Source: Arctopsyche grandis
Lineage: Eukaryota > Arthropoda > Insecta > Trichoptera > Hydropsychidae
Assembly: GCF_051622035.1 (NCBI RefSeq)
Contig: NC_135364.1
Span: 1,879,001-1,943,000, forward strand
Reading direction: 5' to 3'
Length of the DNA stretch: 64,000 nucleotides
Part shown: positions 30,601 through 42,330 of the stretch, one piece after another
How positions within the stretch are numbered: the stretch's first letter is position 1
Layout of the letters: each line of letters opens with the position of its first letter
Translations under genes and position numbers: made by a program
The notes under the pieces: generated by a model
Told to the model about the DNA's origin: nothing
Database searches by the model: none
The model's input: only the letters and a program-made list of their open reading frames with translations

Positions 30601-32724
30601 CGGAAGTAGTACTTTTACTCTAGAGAATCGAGGTTTTTTATATTTTTCTCAGAAAGCTTTTAGTTTATTGAACTGAAATTTTATATCTAAAAGTTTAGGC
30701 CTAATACCGAGTTATTAGTGGCAGTTTACTCTTGTTCGATTTTTCTTTCACTATTTGTTTCGACCCCTTAAACATGTGTGCTCTTCACAAAAAAATTCAA
30801 GTATAATTATTGTATCAATGTGATGAAAATAAAAAAAATCACTAATTTTAATAAACTGGAAGTGGGATTTTTTCCTCTTAAGGTCTGACCGCACTATACG
30901 ACAACCGAGCGATCCGACACTTCACAACAGTGTGCGACAATATTAGGTAAACCGCACTTGAACGACAGCGATGCGACACTCTGCAGTAAATTATGTCAAT
31001 CATTCGTTCGATACCTCAGAGCAAAATGAACGCTATTATAGTATAACGAAACGGACGCTATTATAGTATCTTTGATATGCGAGAAACCCAAAAGATTATG
31101 GCTACATGCTATTTCAAAGTCACGATATGAAGAAGGAGAATAATTGTCGCAAGGAAACCCCCCCCCCCCCCACTCAACGAAACCTTGCGTCAAAGTTGGT
31201 CAAAAAGTTAACTTTGACGCAAGGTGTCGTTCTACGTCATGCGACTGTCGCGCAGTGCGATATGTCTCATAAAAACAATATTTGGTCGCGTACTGTTGTG
31301 AAGTGAAGGATCGTTCGGTTGTCGTATAGTGCGGTCAGACCTTTAGAAAGGTCAAAAATGTTGTGCCCACGATTCTGTCCACACCCCTGAATGTATCAAG
31401 TTGAAAATTAATATTTGTATTATTTATATACTAACTTAGAGCTGATAGGGTTTTGGTCAAAATTCGTAAACCGGAAGTAGTATTTTTTTTTAAAACAATA
31501 TTTCATTATTTAATTTTGACCTTGTAGTAAACTAGTAAAGTAGTCGTTCAGTTCAAATCAAAAGTCAAAAGTACGTATTTTCACTTGGGATTTTTTCCCA
31601 CTGTTAATACTATTTTATATTGAGTATTTTCTATTGAAACATGTTTATTGGGATAGTGTTCTGGCCACTCTATTTTTTGTTTTCGTTTAAAAGCGTTAAT
31701 TAGAGGTGTGCTGAATTTTAAATCGGTAAAATTTCGTATTAGTAGAGCACGGATTTGTTTTGTGTACGCTGTACGCACGATTTGCGCACAGCTTACGATA
31801 TCCAGCGATACGATATAAGAACCCATTTCGATATCCAGCATTTTGCATACTGCTTGCACACTCACAAGTAAGATTACGTGTAAGATCAAAATACATGCGT
31901 TGTATTGCATAGATATTAAATCGCAAAATGTTATAAGTGATTTATTACTAAACTTCAGTGCTCATATGAGTTTTTATTAATTTTTCCGTTTTTAATTTCA
32001 GATATAATTTGCTTACGAACACGTGGACTAATAGAGCTCATATGTTGACACCGCGTTGTTTGCACGAAGTGGCAGTCGTAGGAAAAGACATTTATGTCAT
32101 TGGAGGTTGTGAAAATAGTATCTTTGGGATTAACAAAATGGATATATATAACACCCAACTGAATAAATGGACAAGAGCCCCGAGAATGAAATATAATAGA
32201 TATTTTTGTGCAGTAAGAATTTTTTTTTATTCACCAATCTTACTACTGTTCGGTTTCTACAACACAATTAATCGAATTAAAGTCAAACATATCACAGTAA
32301 AGTTGTCTTCGCTGAATACGATTTGTTGTATCTTGCAGGCTGTCGCAATGGGAGACCACATTTACGCTATTGGAGGTCACAATGGAATATCGCTTATTAA
32401 ATCAGTGGAACGATTTGACATCAAATCTCGAGCCTGGACATCATTAGCCAATTTTCCCATACTAAATTACGGGATGAGGGCGATTGCTTTCAACGAGAAA
32501 ATCATTTGCACCGGTGAGTTTCGCAGTCATTTAAATAAAATACTAATTTATCGTATTTAATAGACTCTGTGTTATCGTTCTGAAAAGAGGAACGCTTTAT
32601 AAATATACATATATCGTTTTCTAATTTAATGTAAATATATTTCGTAATAGTTTTAGGACTTGTTGATTCAACATTACTGCTGAAATATGATCCAGATACA
32701 GACGAATGGATTAATCTGGAATGA
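27672..32724 (+). CDS. Kelch-like BTB-BACK-Kelch protein, cluster copy 3 (10 exons, 536 aa, early stop)
   Basis: Exons: 27672-27790, 27876-28030, 28117-28319, 28812-29009, 29102-29278, 29359-29511, 30087-30238, 32002-32212, 32339-32513, 32657-32724. Phases match the other copies. The first exon ends AACAA before GT where the others have AACAG, a weaker donor. The first Kelch blade has lost its Gly-Gly (IIARSHNL instead of IVGGQNDS). Exon 10 ends at a TGA where copies 1 and 4 have TCA, removing about 20 C-terminal residues; the sequence after it is still homologous and open. These signs suggest relaxed constraint or a changed last blade. AATAAA lies at 32837-32842. Intron 8 contains a PIF/Harbinger MITE. 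Confidence 0.85.
30310..30880 (+). repeat. Dispersed CCGGAAGT repeat in intron 8 of copy 3, left part
   Basis: Homologous to 10560-11050 and 39390-39830; continues after the MITE at 31343-31530. Confidence 0.5.
30881..31342 (+). mobile_element. PIF/Harbinger-type MITE
   Basis: About 50-bp inverted ends starting AGGTCTGACCGCACTATACG on both sides, flanked by TTA at 30878-30880 and 31343-31345. The related sequence at about 33466-33480 shows the empty site CCTCTTAGAAAGG, confirming a 3-bp TTA duplication, as in PIF/Harbinger elements. Inside, one frame reads KRLWLHAISKSRYEEGE then stop, resembling the RRRRxWVHPI...R..GE segment of Harbinger transposases, so this is probably a deletion derivative of a coding element. 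The second half has a run of 13 C. Confidence 0.75.
31540..31980. other. Unassigned part of intron 8 of copy 3
   Basis: A 109-codon open frame on the - strand (31581-31910) has no recognisable domain. Its upstream part (GCGATATCCAGC, CAAGTAAGATTACG) resembles intron 7 of copy 1 near 9690-9730, so it is more likely intron-derived than a gene. Confidence 0.35.
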
Positions 32725-34800
32725 ATTTCAGAACCGCATTACTATTTTAAATATTTAATCGCACCTACATACATATGTACATATATGCATCTACATACTT
32801 ACATTTGTACATTATTGAAGAATGATAAAATTTTGTAATAAATCTACTTTAAATACATACATATTTTATTTCAATTAATAATATAGCGAACCGTTTATAT
32901 TGTATGTACATACATACATACATACATAGTAGAAAAATTGAACGAGAGAAAATGCTCTACTTCCAGTTGTTGGATTTAGTTCATAATTTTTTCATTGCTT
33001 AATACACATTGCCATAAAAATTATAAAAAAAGAATATCAAAATTTAAAAATTATATAAAAAAAATTAAAAGATCGAAATAAAATATTTAAAAAAATTGCT
33101 AATTCCAGTTTACAAATCCTCATCAATTTTAGGCAACCGTTACATTTTTTACTATTTTCAGAGGAAAAAATCTCATTTCCGGTTTATCAAATGCTTTAAT
33201 GTTTTTTTTTATATTAACATGATTGATATAAGAATTGCGAATATATGTACATATAATACGCACTGTAATTTTTATTTTATCTGTGTACGTTGTAACAATA
33301 GATAAAGTTTTGTTATCATCCAAAAATTCTAGCTCGAGATTTTGACTGATTCGAACTCAAAATCGATCATGTGTGCTCTTTACGAAAAAATTCAAATATA
33401 ATTGTATCAATATGAGGAAAATAAAAGAAAATCATGAATTTAAAAAACCGGAAGTGGAATTTTTTCCTCTTAGAAAGGTCAAAAATGTTATGGCCACTAT
33501 TCTGTCCACACCCCTGAACGCATCAAGCTGAAAATTTACATTTGAATTCATTATGTTCTAACTTAGATAAGGTGATAAGGTTTTGGTCAGAATTCGTAAA
33601 CCGGAAGTAGTTTTTTTTTTTTAATAATATTTCATTATTTTATTTTGACTGTTTTAAATTGTATTAATCTTCTTGATATTTATTGTGTATAATACTGATA
33701 GTGATTTTAAGCAATAGAAAAAATCCGAAAATTGGAAGTAAAACTTTTGTCTTGTGCAAGTTTTCATACATTTGCGCTCAATTTGTATCGAAAATACTGT
33801 CATAGCTATTAGTATTTCATAATGCTGCCGGTATGTGTGAATGTGTCTATACGATTCTGTATCGAATTTTGTTTTCTGACCTTCTTATGTTCCTCAAATA
33901 CATAGATAAAGTCATGGGTTGGTCACATCTAAATTTTTTTTAGATGCAGTGACATGAAAATCGCGAACTTGCAATAGTGATCGTTCTCTTTATGGTCCGT
34001 ACACATTAAGCCAACGAATGCAAACTTAGTTGGGACAGTAGTGTACAAAATATCGAAATAATAATTAAATTAAAAAATTTAAACTAAATATCAAAATTAA
34101 AACTATTATTGAAATTAAATTCAAATATCAAAATTAAAATTATAATTTATATATATTAAAATTAAAATTAAACATCGAAAGTTATTATTCAAAATATACA
34201 CAATTTAAATAAACTTTCGAGATTGAGCTAAAATCGGATCATTAATAATTTAATTTCCTACATAATAATCATAACATTTCAATTTACCTAGAAAATTTGT
34301 AGATAAGCTAATCATTCGGCTAGTTAAATATAAGAATTCGACGATCTTATCATTGAATTCTTATTATCAGAATTCGACTCTACTGCTATTACAACGTTTA
34401 CGATACAATCGCATATGTACATATGTTTATATGTATGTATCACAAGATTATAACGTTTCATTATTCCACATATCAGATTACAAATATTCGTACAGTGTTT
34501 GTTTTCAAACTGTACATATTGGTTCAATCGAATCATCGAAAACATCGAATAGAAGTCTATTTATTTGGTAGTTACCACTAAACTACGTAAAATGCGCCAA
34601 AAATAATAATATGAAGATTGTCACAATCATTTTGCGAATTAAACGAATTTAGTTACACATTTCTGTAATACAGATTTTATTTAATTTACGTAAAACCAAA
34701 ATTTTTATTTGATTATTAAACATTAACACACAAACAGATGACTTTTTACTATCTGTATAATTTATTAATATGTACATACATGTGTTCATCCGATACAAGA
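32725..34800. other. Intergenic DNA between kelch copies 3 and 4
   Basis: 33290-33900 is another copy of the CCGGAAGT dispersed repeat. 34030-34200 is a run of ATCAAAATTAAAATTA-like words. 32900-32935 is (CATA)n. No gene recognised; a polyadenylation signal of copy 3 sits at 32837. Confidence 0.45.
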
Positions 34801-35056
34801 TTGAGAATCTCAAGTCTTTCGGTTCAAGTAATAATGTCTATGTGTGTTTATAGATCGATTTGTCGGAAAAGGTTGGTGATAAATGCTGTTTGAAGCAGTG
34901 CAGTTGCGATAAAAATTTGTTACAAATTCAGTTGGCTTCAAGTTCTCGACTTGGCAACGCGTTTTTGTGATAGTTATTATCGGTCGTTTCTTTTACAGAT
35001 TCTCATAGCGTTTCGGTGCTCAAATAAAAATATATCATTATTAATTCTAAACCAAA
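34801..35056 (+). promoter_or_regulatory. Conserved upstream block of kelch copy 4
   Basis: Contains TCTCAAGTCTTTCGGTTCAA, GAAGCAGTGCAGTTGCGATA, GTTGGCTTCAAGTTCTCGAC and CGTTTCGGTGCTCAAAT, in the same order as before copy 1 and especially similar to copy 5. Presumed promoter and 5' UTR. Confidence 0.55.
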
Positions 35057-38000
35057 ATGTGCGAATTCGATGCAGAAATTCCCGATCGACATGCAAAAAA
35101 GATTTTAGGGCGCATGTTCGACATTTACGAAGAAAGTTTGTTGTGTAATATCGATTTGGTAGTCGGCAATAACAGGTTGGTGCATTTCTTGTGTATGGTA
35201 AAACCATTTGCCTATAAAGTTGCACTTATTTATATCAAACGACTTGCATTTTTTCAGATTTCCAGTACACAAGTTGATCCTTGTTACGAATAGCGATTTC
35301 TTCAGAAGTAGAATAAATGATACAACCAGTGAAATTATTTTGGAAGACAGTGACGAAATATTAGCGGAGTCTGTCAAGAAGACCATTCAATTCTTTTACC
35401 TTGGTGAAATTGGTAAGAGCACAGGTGAATAGAAACCGTGTTTTCTTAAAACGTTTATAAACATATCCATGGCAAAATCTCCATTTCAGAATTGCAGCTA
35501 CACCAAGCGGTAAACATTATCAAATTCTCCAAAATGATTCAGATGCGAGAACTCGAAGAATACTGTTTGGCGTACCTCGAAAAAACAACAGACAATAATA
35601 ATTACATTTTTATTGAAGATTTTGCCAAACAACATGGATATTTGCGACTATTCGAGCAAACAAAAGTTTATATTGCGAAGAATTATTTAGAGGTACGTCT
35701 TATGCAGTGGTGTAGTGTATAATAAAATGGAACCAGGACGGTGTTTAATTTGTATGATCCCCCCCCCCCCCTCTTTTTTATTACTTAAAACATATATCTT
35801 AATAGTGGTAGTTCAAATATTTTATTTTTATGATATTTTTTTATATTTTCTAAAAATTTCTTTCCCTGTTGACACAAAACCCGTGTTTGTGTGTCAACAG
35901 TAAGATTTCCGTTAAGCAAAGCAAAATCCACATATGTATGTATGTGGAAAATTTTAACATGTGAATTTAGAGATGTTTTTAGATAAAAGAAGCTCACAAA
36001 TTTCATCAAAACATCTTTTAAGTTGTCTTTTAAATTTTTAATATACTCAGATTACTTTTAGGTTTTGGTCACCAAATGTGCTCAAGTCTGCTCACACTAT
36101 TTAGCATACAAAAATGGAATATTATTTATTTATTTAATAATACATGGCGAAGGCGGCAAAGCCGATAGACTCACGGGGTTTGACTTAATATAAATGATAA
36201 ATTAAAAACAAAAATATTCATAACAATAATAAGAATAAAAAAAGTAAACATGAAAAAAAAATTGACATAAGAGAATATACCAAAAGATAAAAGTTAATAA
36301 AAACATCTGGGACGGTAACATAATAACTACGAGAAAACAAAAATATAGAAAAGATATTGGAAAAGAAGAATTACAAAAATCTTGAAGTTTTAGAAAGACT
36401 TCATTTTCTATTTTCTATTTTCTATTATTCATATTTCTATTTTCATATCAAAGTGCCAGGGTGGCGACCTGCTCCGACCTGGCCCGACTACATCACTGGT
36501 CTTATGTTTGCCTTTATGTGATTGATTTCTATGACATACGATTTAGCATGTTGTATTATGTATCATGGATTTTAATATAGCCACGAAAGATTTTTCGACT
36601 ATAATCATGGTTAAAAGACGACCCAAACCAGTCCCAATGTTTAATTTTAATGCATTTTATATATATATATATTAATGTACATATCGCAACTGCCTATTTT
36701 ATGTACATATTTCTTCCCTCATGAAACTCGCAATTAGACTCGGCAAAAAAAAACTGAAACTTGAAAATTGTCGAGAAATTGCTTTTTTTCAAAAAATCCG
36801 ATTGGTATTGCAGATAATCCAAGAAGATGAATTCCTCAATATGAGTTGTGAACGACTGGGCGAACTTCTACAGTCGGATAATTTAAATGTAGCAAAAGAA
36901 GAGGAAGCTTTTCAAGGATTGAAGATTTGGGTGCAAAAGAACTACGAGTCTCGAAAAAAGCACTTAGATACCCTGCTCAAATATATCAGATTACCTTTGT
37001 TACCTGTCCAGGTATTTCCAACTTCGTGAAATATTTCGTAGGTTATTCAAATTCGTCTATATTTATTTATAATTATTCAATGTGTATTTCTAAATTTTCA
37101 GTTTATATTAAATGAAGTGAAACCACTCTGTTACGATTCATTAAGTTGCTGTCAAATGCTGTTGGATACATTTGAATACCGTCATAATCCTGAAAAAAGA
37201 CTTGGATTCCCTTCGTTAAATTCAAAACCTCGAAAGTGCTGCCAAGAAACTTTGTTAATTGTAGGAGGACAAAATGATAGTGTATTTATCATATTTATTT
37301 TCATTTCTTAAAATTACAAGTTTAAGTTAAGTTCATTAATAACGTCCATTTTGAATTTAAGACTTCAGGTAAAATTGAAATATTCGATGCTAACGATGAC
37401 AAATGGTCTACATATCATGATCTGGACAATAAAACTACTAAATTTGGGGCTGTCGTGTTGAATAACAAACTAATTACTATGGGTGGTGTAACTGGCGGTA
37501 AAACCACGAACAAGGTACTATTCGTTCCATTAATAGTTTTTAGTTCTATTTTAAGATCTAAATATTATCATTGTACGTATTTAACGGCATCTATCATGAA
37601 GATTTCACATTTTTGTGTTTTGAACAAATAAATAGAGATTTGTCTTTTTTTGACAAGTGTATGTGTCTGTTAATGTATACATTGACTCGTTATTGTACAT
37701 GTTACAGTCGAAGTGTATTTTCAGATGTAATATATTCCGACTGGAGTTGTAGATGATTCATATTCGAATACAATTCAGCTAGTAAATTATATCTCTACAA
37801 TCGCAAATGCACTTTCAACAATGTGCGCCAGTTGTAATACAACATGCTTTTACGAATGCTTTATAATACAATAATGCGGTAATATTTGCTAGGTATTATG
37901 AATAAAAGTTAAGAGTGCCGTATTTTGGATAGCTCAAAGATTGTGTTTAAAACAAAAATGTGACTTTCCAACTCAATTTACTAGTCGAGTGACGTTTTCA

Positions 38001-41000
38001 CGAAAACCTAACCTGATACCAACTCATGGTTGAACTGTATTTTCAGTTGTAATATATTTTGACAGTTGGAATGTAATTCGCCACATGAATCAACTTGCGT
38101 GGTTTACAGGGAATATATTCCAACTAGTCAAAATATAAGTGTAAAACATAAGAAAATATAACAATGTTAGAAAAAATGGAGGTTGCCTTTATCAGCGAGT
38201 GGTTACTAATTTTAACTGACAATTGAGGATTCAAACGTCGATTGCCCAGATCAAAAAAAATATTATTTTTACGTTTTGCTAAATTTCACAGGTTTCTTGT
38301 TTTGATATCGTCACAAAGGAAACAACAGAATTGAAAGCGATGCAACAAGAAAGGCAGTCATTTGCAGCCACCGTCATCGATGACCAAGTTTTCGTCATCG
38401 GTGGATGGAATAATAAAGCGATGAATTCCGTGGAAAGGTTATTTTCTTGAGCCAAATATTAATTTTTTTCCTTCGGTATTTAAGGAGATAATCTATTATT
38501 TGTTTCATTTTTTTATTGGGTTGATTTTCTAACGGAAAATTAATATTTAATGATTCAAAAAAATATATTTTATTAATTTAACTAATTTATTAACGTGATT
38601 TTCATGACCTCAACTTATCTTTCAACCAGTGGCGGATCAAGTAAATGGGGGGCCCCAGGCGCATTTGAAATTTGATGCCCCCCACTTCAGCAAAGAAAAT
38701 GCTATCATCGTTTTTTAACATGCTTTTCAGTATATGGGTTTAAATTTGCACTCAGAATTCCGAATGATCTCCGGTTCATAGAATGCCAGCCACAAACCTC
38801 AAAATATTAATAAGAAAATTTGGTGGAATCCTATACATTTGCGAATATTATATTTATTGAGAATATAAATAAATAATAAATTAGAATGAATACTTAATAT
38901 TAAATTCGATAAAATGCAAATAATGATAAAGTCGCAATGAAATTTTCCGGTTTTCATTTCAGGTATGATTTAGTTACGAATACGTGGACTAATGTGGCTC
39001 ATATGTTGACACCACGTTGTTATCACGCAATAGCAGTAGTAGGGAAAGAAATTTATGCCATCGGAGGTCACGACGATAGTTGTAATAGATTAGACACAAT
39101 GGAAATCTATGATACACAACAAGATAAATGGACAGCAGCCCCACCAATGAAAAAAAAAAGAGATGAAACTGCCGTGAGAATTCTTTTTACTTTATCTATA
39201 TACACATATGTACATACATATATCTACGTAGTAACAATAGATTAAGTTTTGTGATCATGCGAAAATTCAAACTCGAGATTTTGACTCATTTGAACTCAGA
39301 ATCGATCACTGATCACGTTTTTATGATGTACATAAAATAATGTGTGTGTGCGTGTGTCTGTTATTTTGGAGATTTTTTGAACACCGTTAATCGTATCGAA
39401 TTGAAACTAAGTATCGGTTTCTAAAATTCTTATCGATACGATGAAAATTTTTTTCAAACTTTTAAGTTGATCGGAAATGGTACCTCCCGTTATAGGTGTC
39501 ATTTTTATTAATTCAATTATTTCCTAAACTGCTCAGCGAATCAGACTGAAATTTTTTGTACATATGTTCATTGTTTAAATACTTTTACCTCAACTTAAAT
39601 TAGTACTTTTAATCCAGAGGTTCGAGTTTTTTTATTTCTCTCTATGTACATATATAATATATAAAATTTGGTGAGCACCCGTCAACCGGAATTGGCAGTC
39701 TACTCCTGTTCGATTTTTATTTCACTATTTTTTGATCCCTTACACTAGAAAATTCAAGTAAAATCTCTATATCAATGTGATGAAAATCATCAAATTGAGT
39801 AAACCGGAAGTGGGATATTTTCCCCTTAAAAAAGAAAAAAAATTGTCACCACACGATTTTTTCCACATCCCTTAATATATCAGGTTGAAAATTTATATTC
39901 GTTATCTTTATATACTAACATAGAGATGATAAGGTTTTGGTCAGAATTCGTAAGCCGGAAGTAGAATTTTTTTTAAAATAATATTTCATTATTTTATTTT
40001 GACCTTTTAACCTCTACAGACCCAACTTTTTAATATCGGTTTTAATAATATTCTTTATTTAATTTCTGTTATATAGACTTATAAGGATAAATATATATGG
40101 GCGAAATTTTTTTTTAATTTCAATTTTGGAAAATACAGTATGTTCATGGTTATCTACAAATAGTACCAAGTTGTATGAACTGTTATTGTTGATGTTTAAT
40201 TTTAAAAAATAAACGATCATTTAATTTTTAAAAATAAACCCAGAAAGCAATAAAAAACTTTATGTACATTGTAATGTACACTGGGCATGTAGAAGTTAAA
40301 TTATTTTTATCTTTTTGATATGTAATGTGTATAATATTTATTAAAAAATCCCGACAACCGAAAGTAGATTTTTTGTCTTGTATAAGATTCCTTACATTTG
40401 CGCTCAATTTGTATCGAAAATACTCTCATAGCCGGTATATGTGAATGTGTATGTACGTTGAATTATCGAATTTTGTTTTTTTATCCTTATATTCCTCAAC
40501 ACATAAATAATGTCGTGGGTTGGTCACATCCGATTTTTTTTAGTAATAAATCCTATAACCGATCAATTTGTATTAATCAGCTTTAAATACAAACACATAA
40601 CAGTTAAGTCGTCTTCGCTGAATACCATTTGTTGCAAATTACAGGCTGTCGCAATGGGAGACCACATTTACGCTATTGGAGGTTATAATAGATTTTCGGT
40701 TCTTAAATCAGTGGAGCGATTTGACATCAAGTCTCAAACCTGGACGTCGGTGGCCAGTCTTCCTGAACCAAACAATGGGCAAAACGCGATTGCTTTCGAC
40801 GAGAAAATCATTTGCGTTGGTGCGTTTCTCAGTGATTTAAATACAGTACAAATTTATCTCATTTACCGGGTGTTGTGTGATCGTTTTTAAAAATGGACCG
40901 TTTTTTAAACACGAATTAATTGTTACTTTAACGAAAATATTAATCAATGTGTCTTAAAATATTTTCAGGAGGTGAAAATTCAAAATCAGTGCTTAAATAC

Positions 41001-41102
41001 GACCCAGGCACAGACAAATGGACAAATCATGGATCAATTTCAGAACCGCGTTTCTATTTTAATTTATTAGTAGCATCTACAAATCTTCATTATAAAGAAT
41101 GA
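35057..41102 (+). CDS. Kelch-like BTB-BACK-Kelch protein, cluster copy 4 (10 exons, 557 aa)
   Basis: Exons: 35057-35175, 35258-35412, 35490-35692, 36814-37011, 37102-37281, 37362-37514, 38292-38437, 38963-39173, 40645-40819, 40969-41102. Same phases and length as copy 1. BTB (CNIDLVVGNNRFPVHKLIL), BACK (SCERLGELLQSDNLNVAKEE) and six Kelch blades (LIVGGQNDS, LITMGGVTG, VFVIGGWNN, IYAIGGHDD, IYAIGGYNR, IICVGG). Exons 5-10 and the introns between them are nearly identical to copy 1, but exons 6-9 differ by many amino-acid changes clustered in the loops. Intron 3 is interrupted by a hAT MITE and intron 7 by a hAT end. AATAAA at 41102-41107 overlaps the stop codon. Confidence 0.92.
35705..36498 (+). 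mobile_element. Non-autonomous hAT element in intron 3 of copy 4
   Basis: Starts CAGTGGTGTAGTGTATAATA and ends GGCCCGACTACATCACTG, with the 8-bp duplication GTCTTATG at 35697-35704 and 36499-36506. The same intron in copy 1 lacks it. A (C)12 tract follows the left end, and the middle (36120-36300) holds an A-rich insert with CATGGCGAAGGCGGCAAAGC, perhaps a nested retroposon tail. No transposase. Same family, inverted, at 45593-46719. Confidence 0.8.
38637..38745 (+). mobile_element. Truncated hAT-like end in intron 7 of copy 4
   Basis: CAGTGGCGGATCAAGTAAAT followed by GGGGGGCCCCAGGCGC interrupts sequence that is continuous in copy 1. No opposite end is visible. Confidence 0.45.
39180..40500 (+). 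repeat. Dispersed CCGGAAGT repeat in intron 8 of copy 4
   Basis: Near-identical to 10380-11720 in copy 1 apart from a short deletion around 39650; this similarity is part of the copy 1/copy 4 block. Confidence 0.6.
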
Positions 41103-41445
41103 ATAAATTGTGAAATGAATATTCAAAAAATATGTATTTTATTTCAATTCAACACAATTACAGACACACATACATTAAAGACAAACATATTAGCACACAC
41201 ACATTTTTTCAAGATAATGAAAATGTTATCAGTGATAGATTCTTAGTTCGAATCAGTCAAAATCTTGAGTTCGAATTTTCGCATGATCACAAAACTTCAT
41301 CTATTGTTACTACGTACATAGATAAAGTAAAAAGATGACCTGTAAGGGGATATTCCACTTTCAGTCAGTTTTAATTTGAAAAACATATATAATGATATAT
41401 ATTTCGTTCGTGTATTATATAGGGATATGTATATATTATTTGGTA

Positions 41446-41947
41446 TCTAATCTATAATTTGAAAAGAGACTTTGTATGTAAGTATCCTTGGTCGTCGTTG
41501 TCCGTAGATCGGTGACGTCATCGAACACGTGATTCGATTTTTTTTTTTTTCGATCCATCGGCGCCGATTTGTTTTTTTCGATTCAATGGATTCACCCCCG
41601 CGGGGGCGCAAGGCGAGTAGCTTCATGGGGCCCCGCCAGGGGCGCCACAAGGGGCGCAGCCTCATGGGGCGCAGCCCCATGGGGCTCAAAAGGGGGCGCA
41701 GCTTTATGGGGCACAGCCTTATCGGCCGCAGCCTTATGGGGCGCAACCTTATGGGGCGCAGCCTTAGGGGCGCAGTCTTATGGGGCGCCGCCTTATGGAG
41801 CTTAGCCGCATGGGGCCCCAAAGGGGGCGCAGCCTCATTTTTTTTTTAATTTTTAAATTTTTTTTTAATTAAATGTTTACTATTAGCTTAGTCATGTTTA
41901 AGCGGTTTATATTATAAACACTGAGCGAAGCCGGGTAATACAGCTAG
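41446..41947 (+). mobile_element. Non-autonomous Helitron with GC-rich minisatellite
   Basis: Begins TCTAATCTATAATTTGAAAA after an A and ends GAGCGAAGCCGGGTAATACAGCTAG before a T (written in two parts: GAGCGAAGCCGGGTA and CAGCTAG), the TC...CTAG structure inserted between A and T. Two further complete copies are at 55377-56079 and 56484-56729. No Rep/helicase frame is present. The interior holds the minisatellite at 41583-41836. Confidence 0.75.
41583..41836 (+). repeat. GC-rich minisatellite, about 15-bp unit
   Basis: Repeats of GGGGCGCAGCCTTAT and variants, roughly 15 units, in an otherwise very AT-rich region. Long frames cross it on both strands only because the unit is a multiple of three; none is a credible gene. 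Confidence 0.8.
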
Positions 41948-41992
41948 TATACAATATAGAGTGAAAAAAAAAGTTATAGCTGACGGTGACAC

Positions 41993-42330
41993 GACAACTC
42001 GTTCACAGATTTTCCGTAAACCGAGGATGCGCTCCAGGCATTACGTATACGGCCATCTCTTTCTCATCCCGTCTGTTCACCAAGATCTCGTTTACTATGC
42101 CATTACGTATGCATCCATCTCTTTCACAGACCGTCTGTTCACCGATAATAGACGGTCTGTGAAAGAGATGGCTGTTATCGGTGAACAGACGGTCTGTGAA
42201 AGAGATGGCTGCATACGTAATGGCATAGTAAACGAGATCTTGGTGAACAGACGGGATGAGAAAGAGATGGCCGTATACGTAATGCCTGGAGCGCATCCTC
42301 GGTTTACGGAAAATCTGTGAACGAGTTGTC
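41993..42330. repeat. Near-perfect 156-bp inverted repeat (long palindrome)
   Basis: The left arm 41993-42148 and right arm 42175-42330 are complementary with about one mismatch; the spacer 42149-42174 is 26 bp. The spacer repeats the word GACGGTCTGTGAAAGAGATG that is also in the right arm, so the left arm can pair either with the spacer (short hairpin) or with the right arm (long hairpin). Words such as CATCTCTTTC and GTCTGTTCACC recur within each arm. It is probably a fold-back element; a one-arm relative is at 13076-13240. Confidence 0.85.

Noticed and set aside
31581-31910. 109-codon gene on the - strand in intron 8 of copy 3
   Set aside because: No domain, and the sequence partly matches intron 7 of copy 1, so it is more likely non-coding.
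41447-41849. Frames with Gly-Arg-Ser repeats on both strands
   Set aside because: They follow from the 15-bp GC-rich minisatellite, whose unit is divisible by three.
42003-42320. Two mirrored frames of 97 and 119 codons with almost the same protein
   Set aside because: They are produced by the 156-bp palindrome read on either strand, not by two genes.
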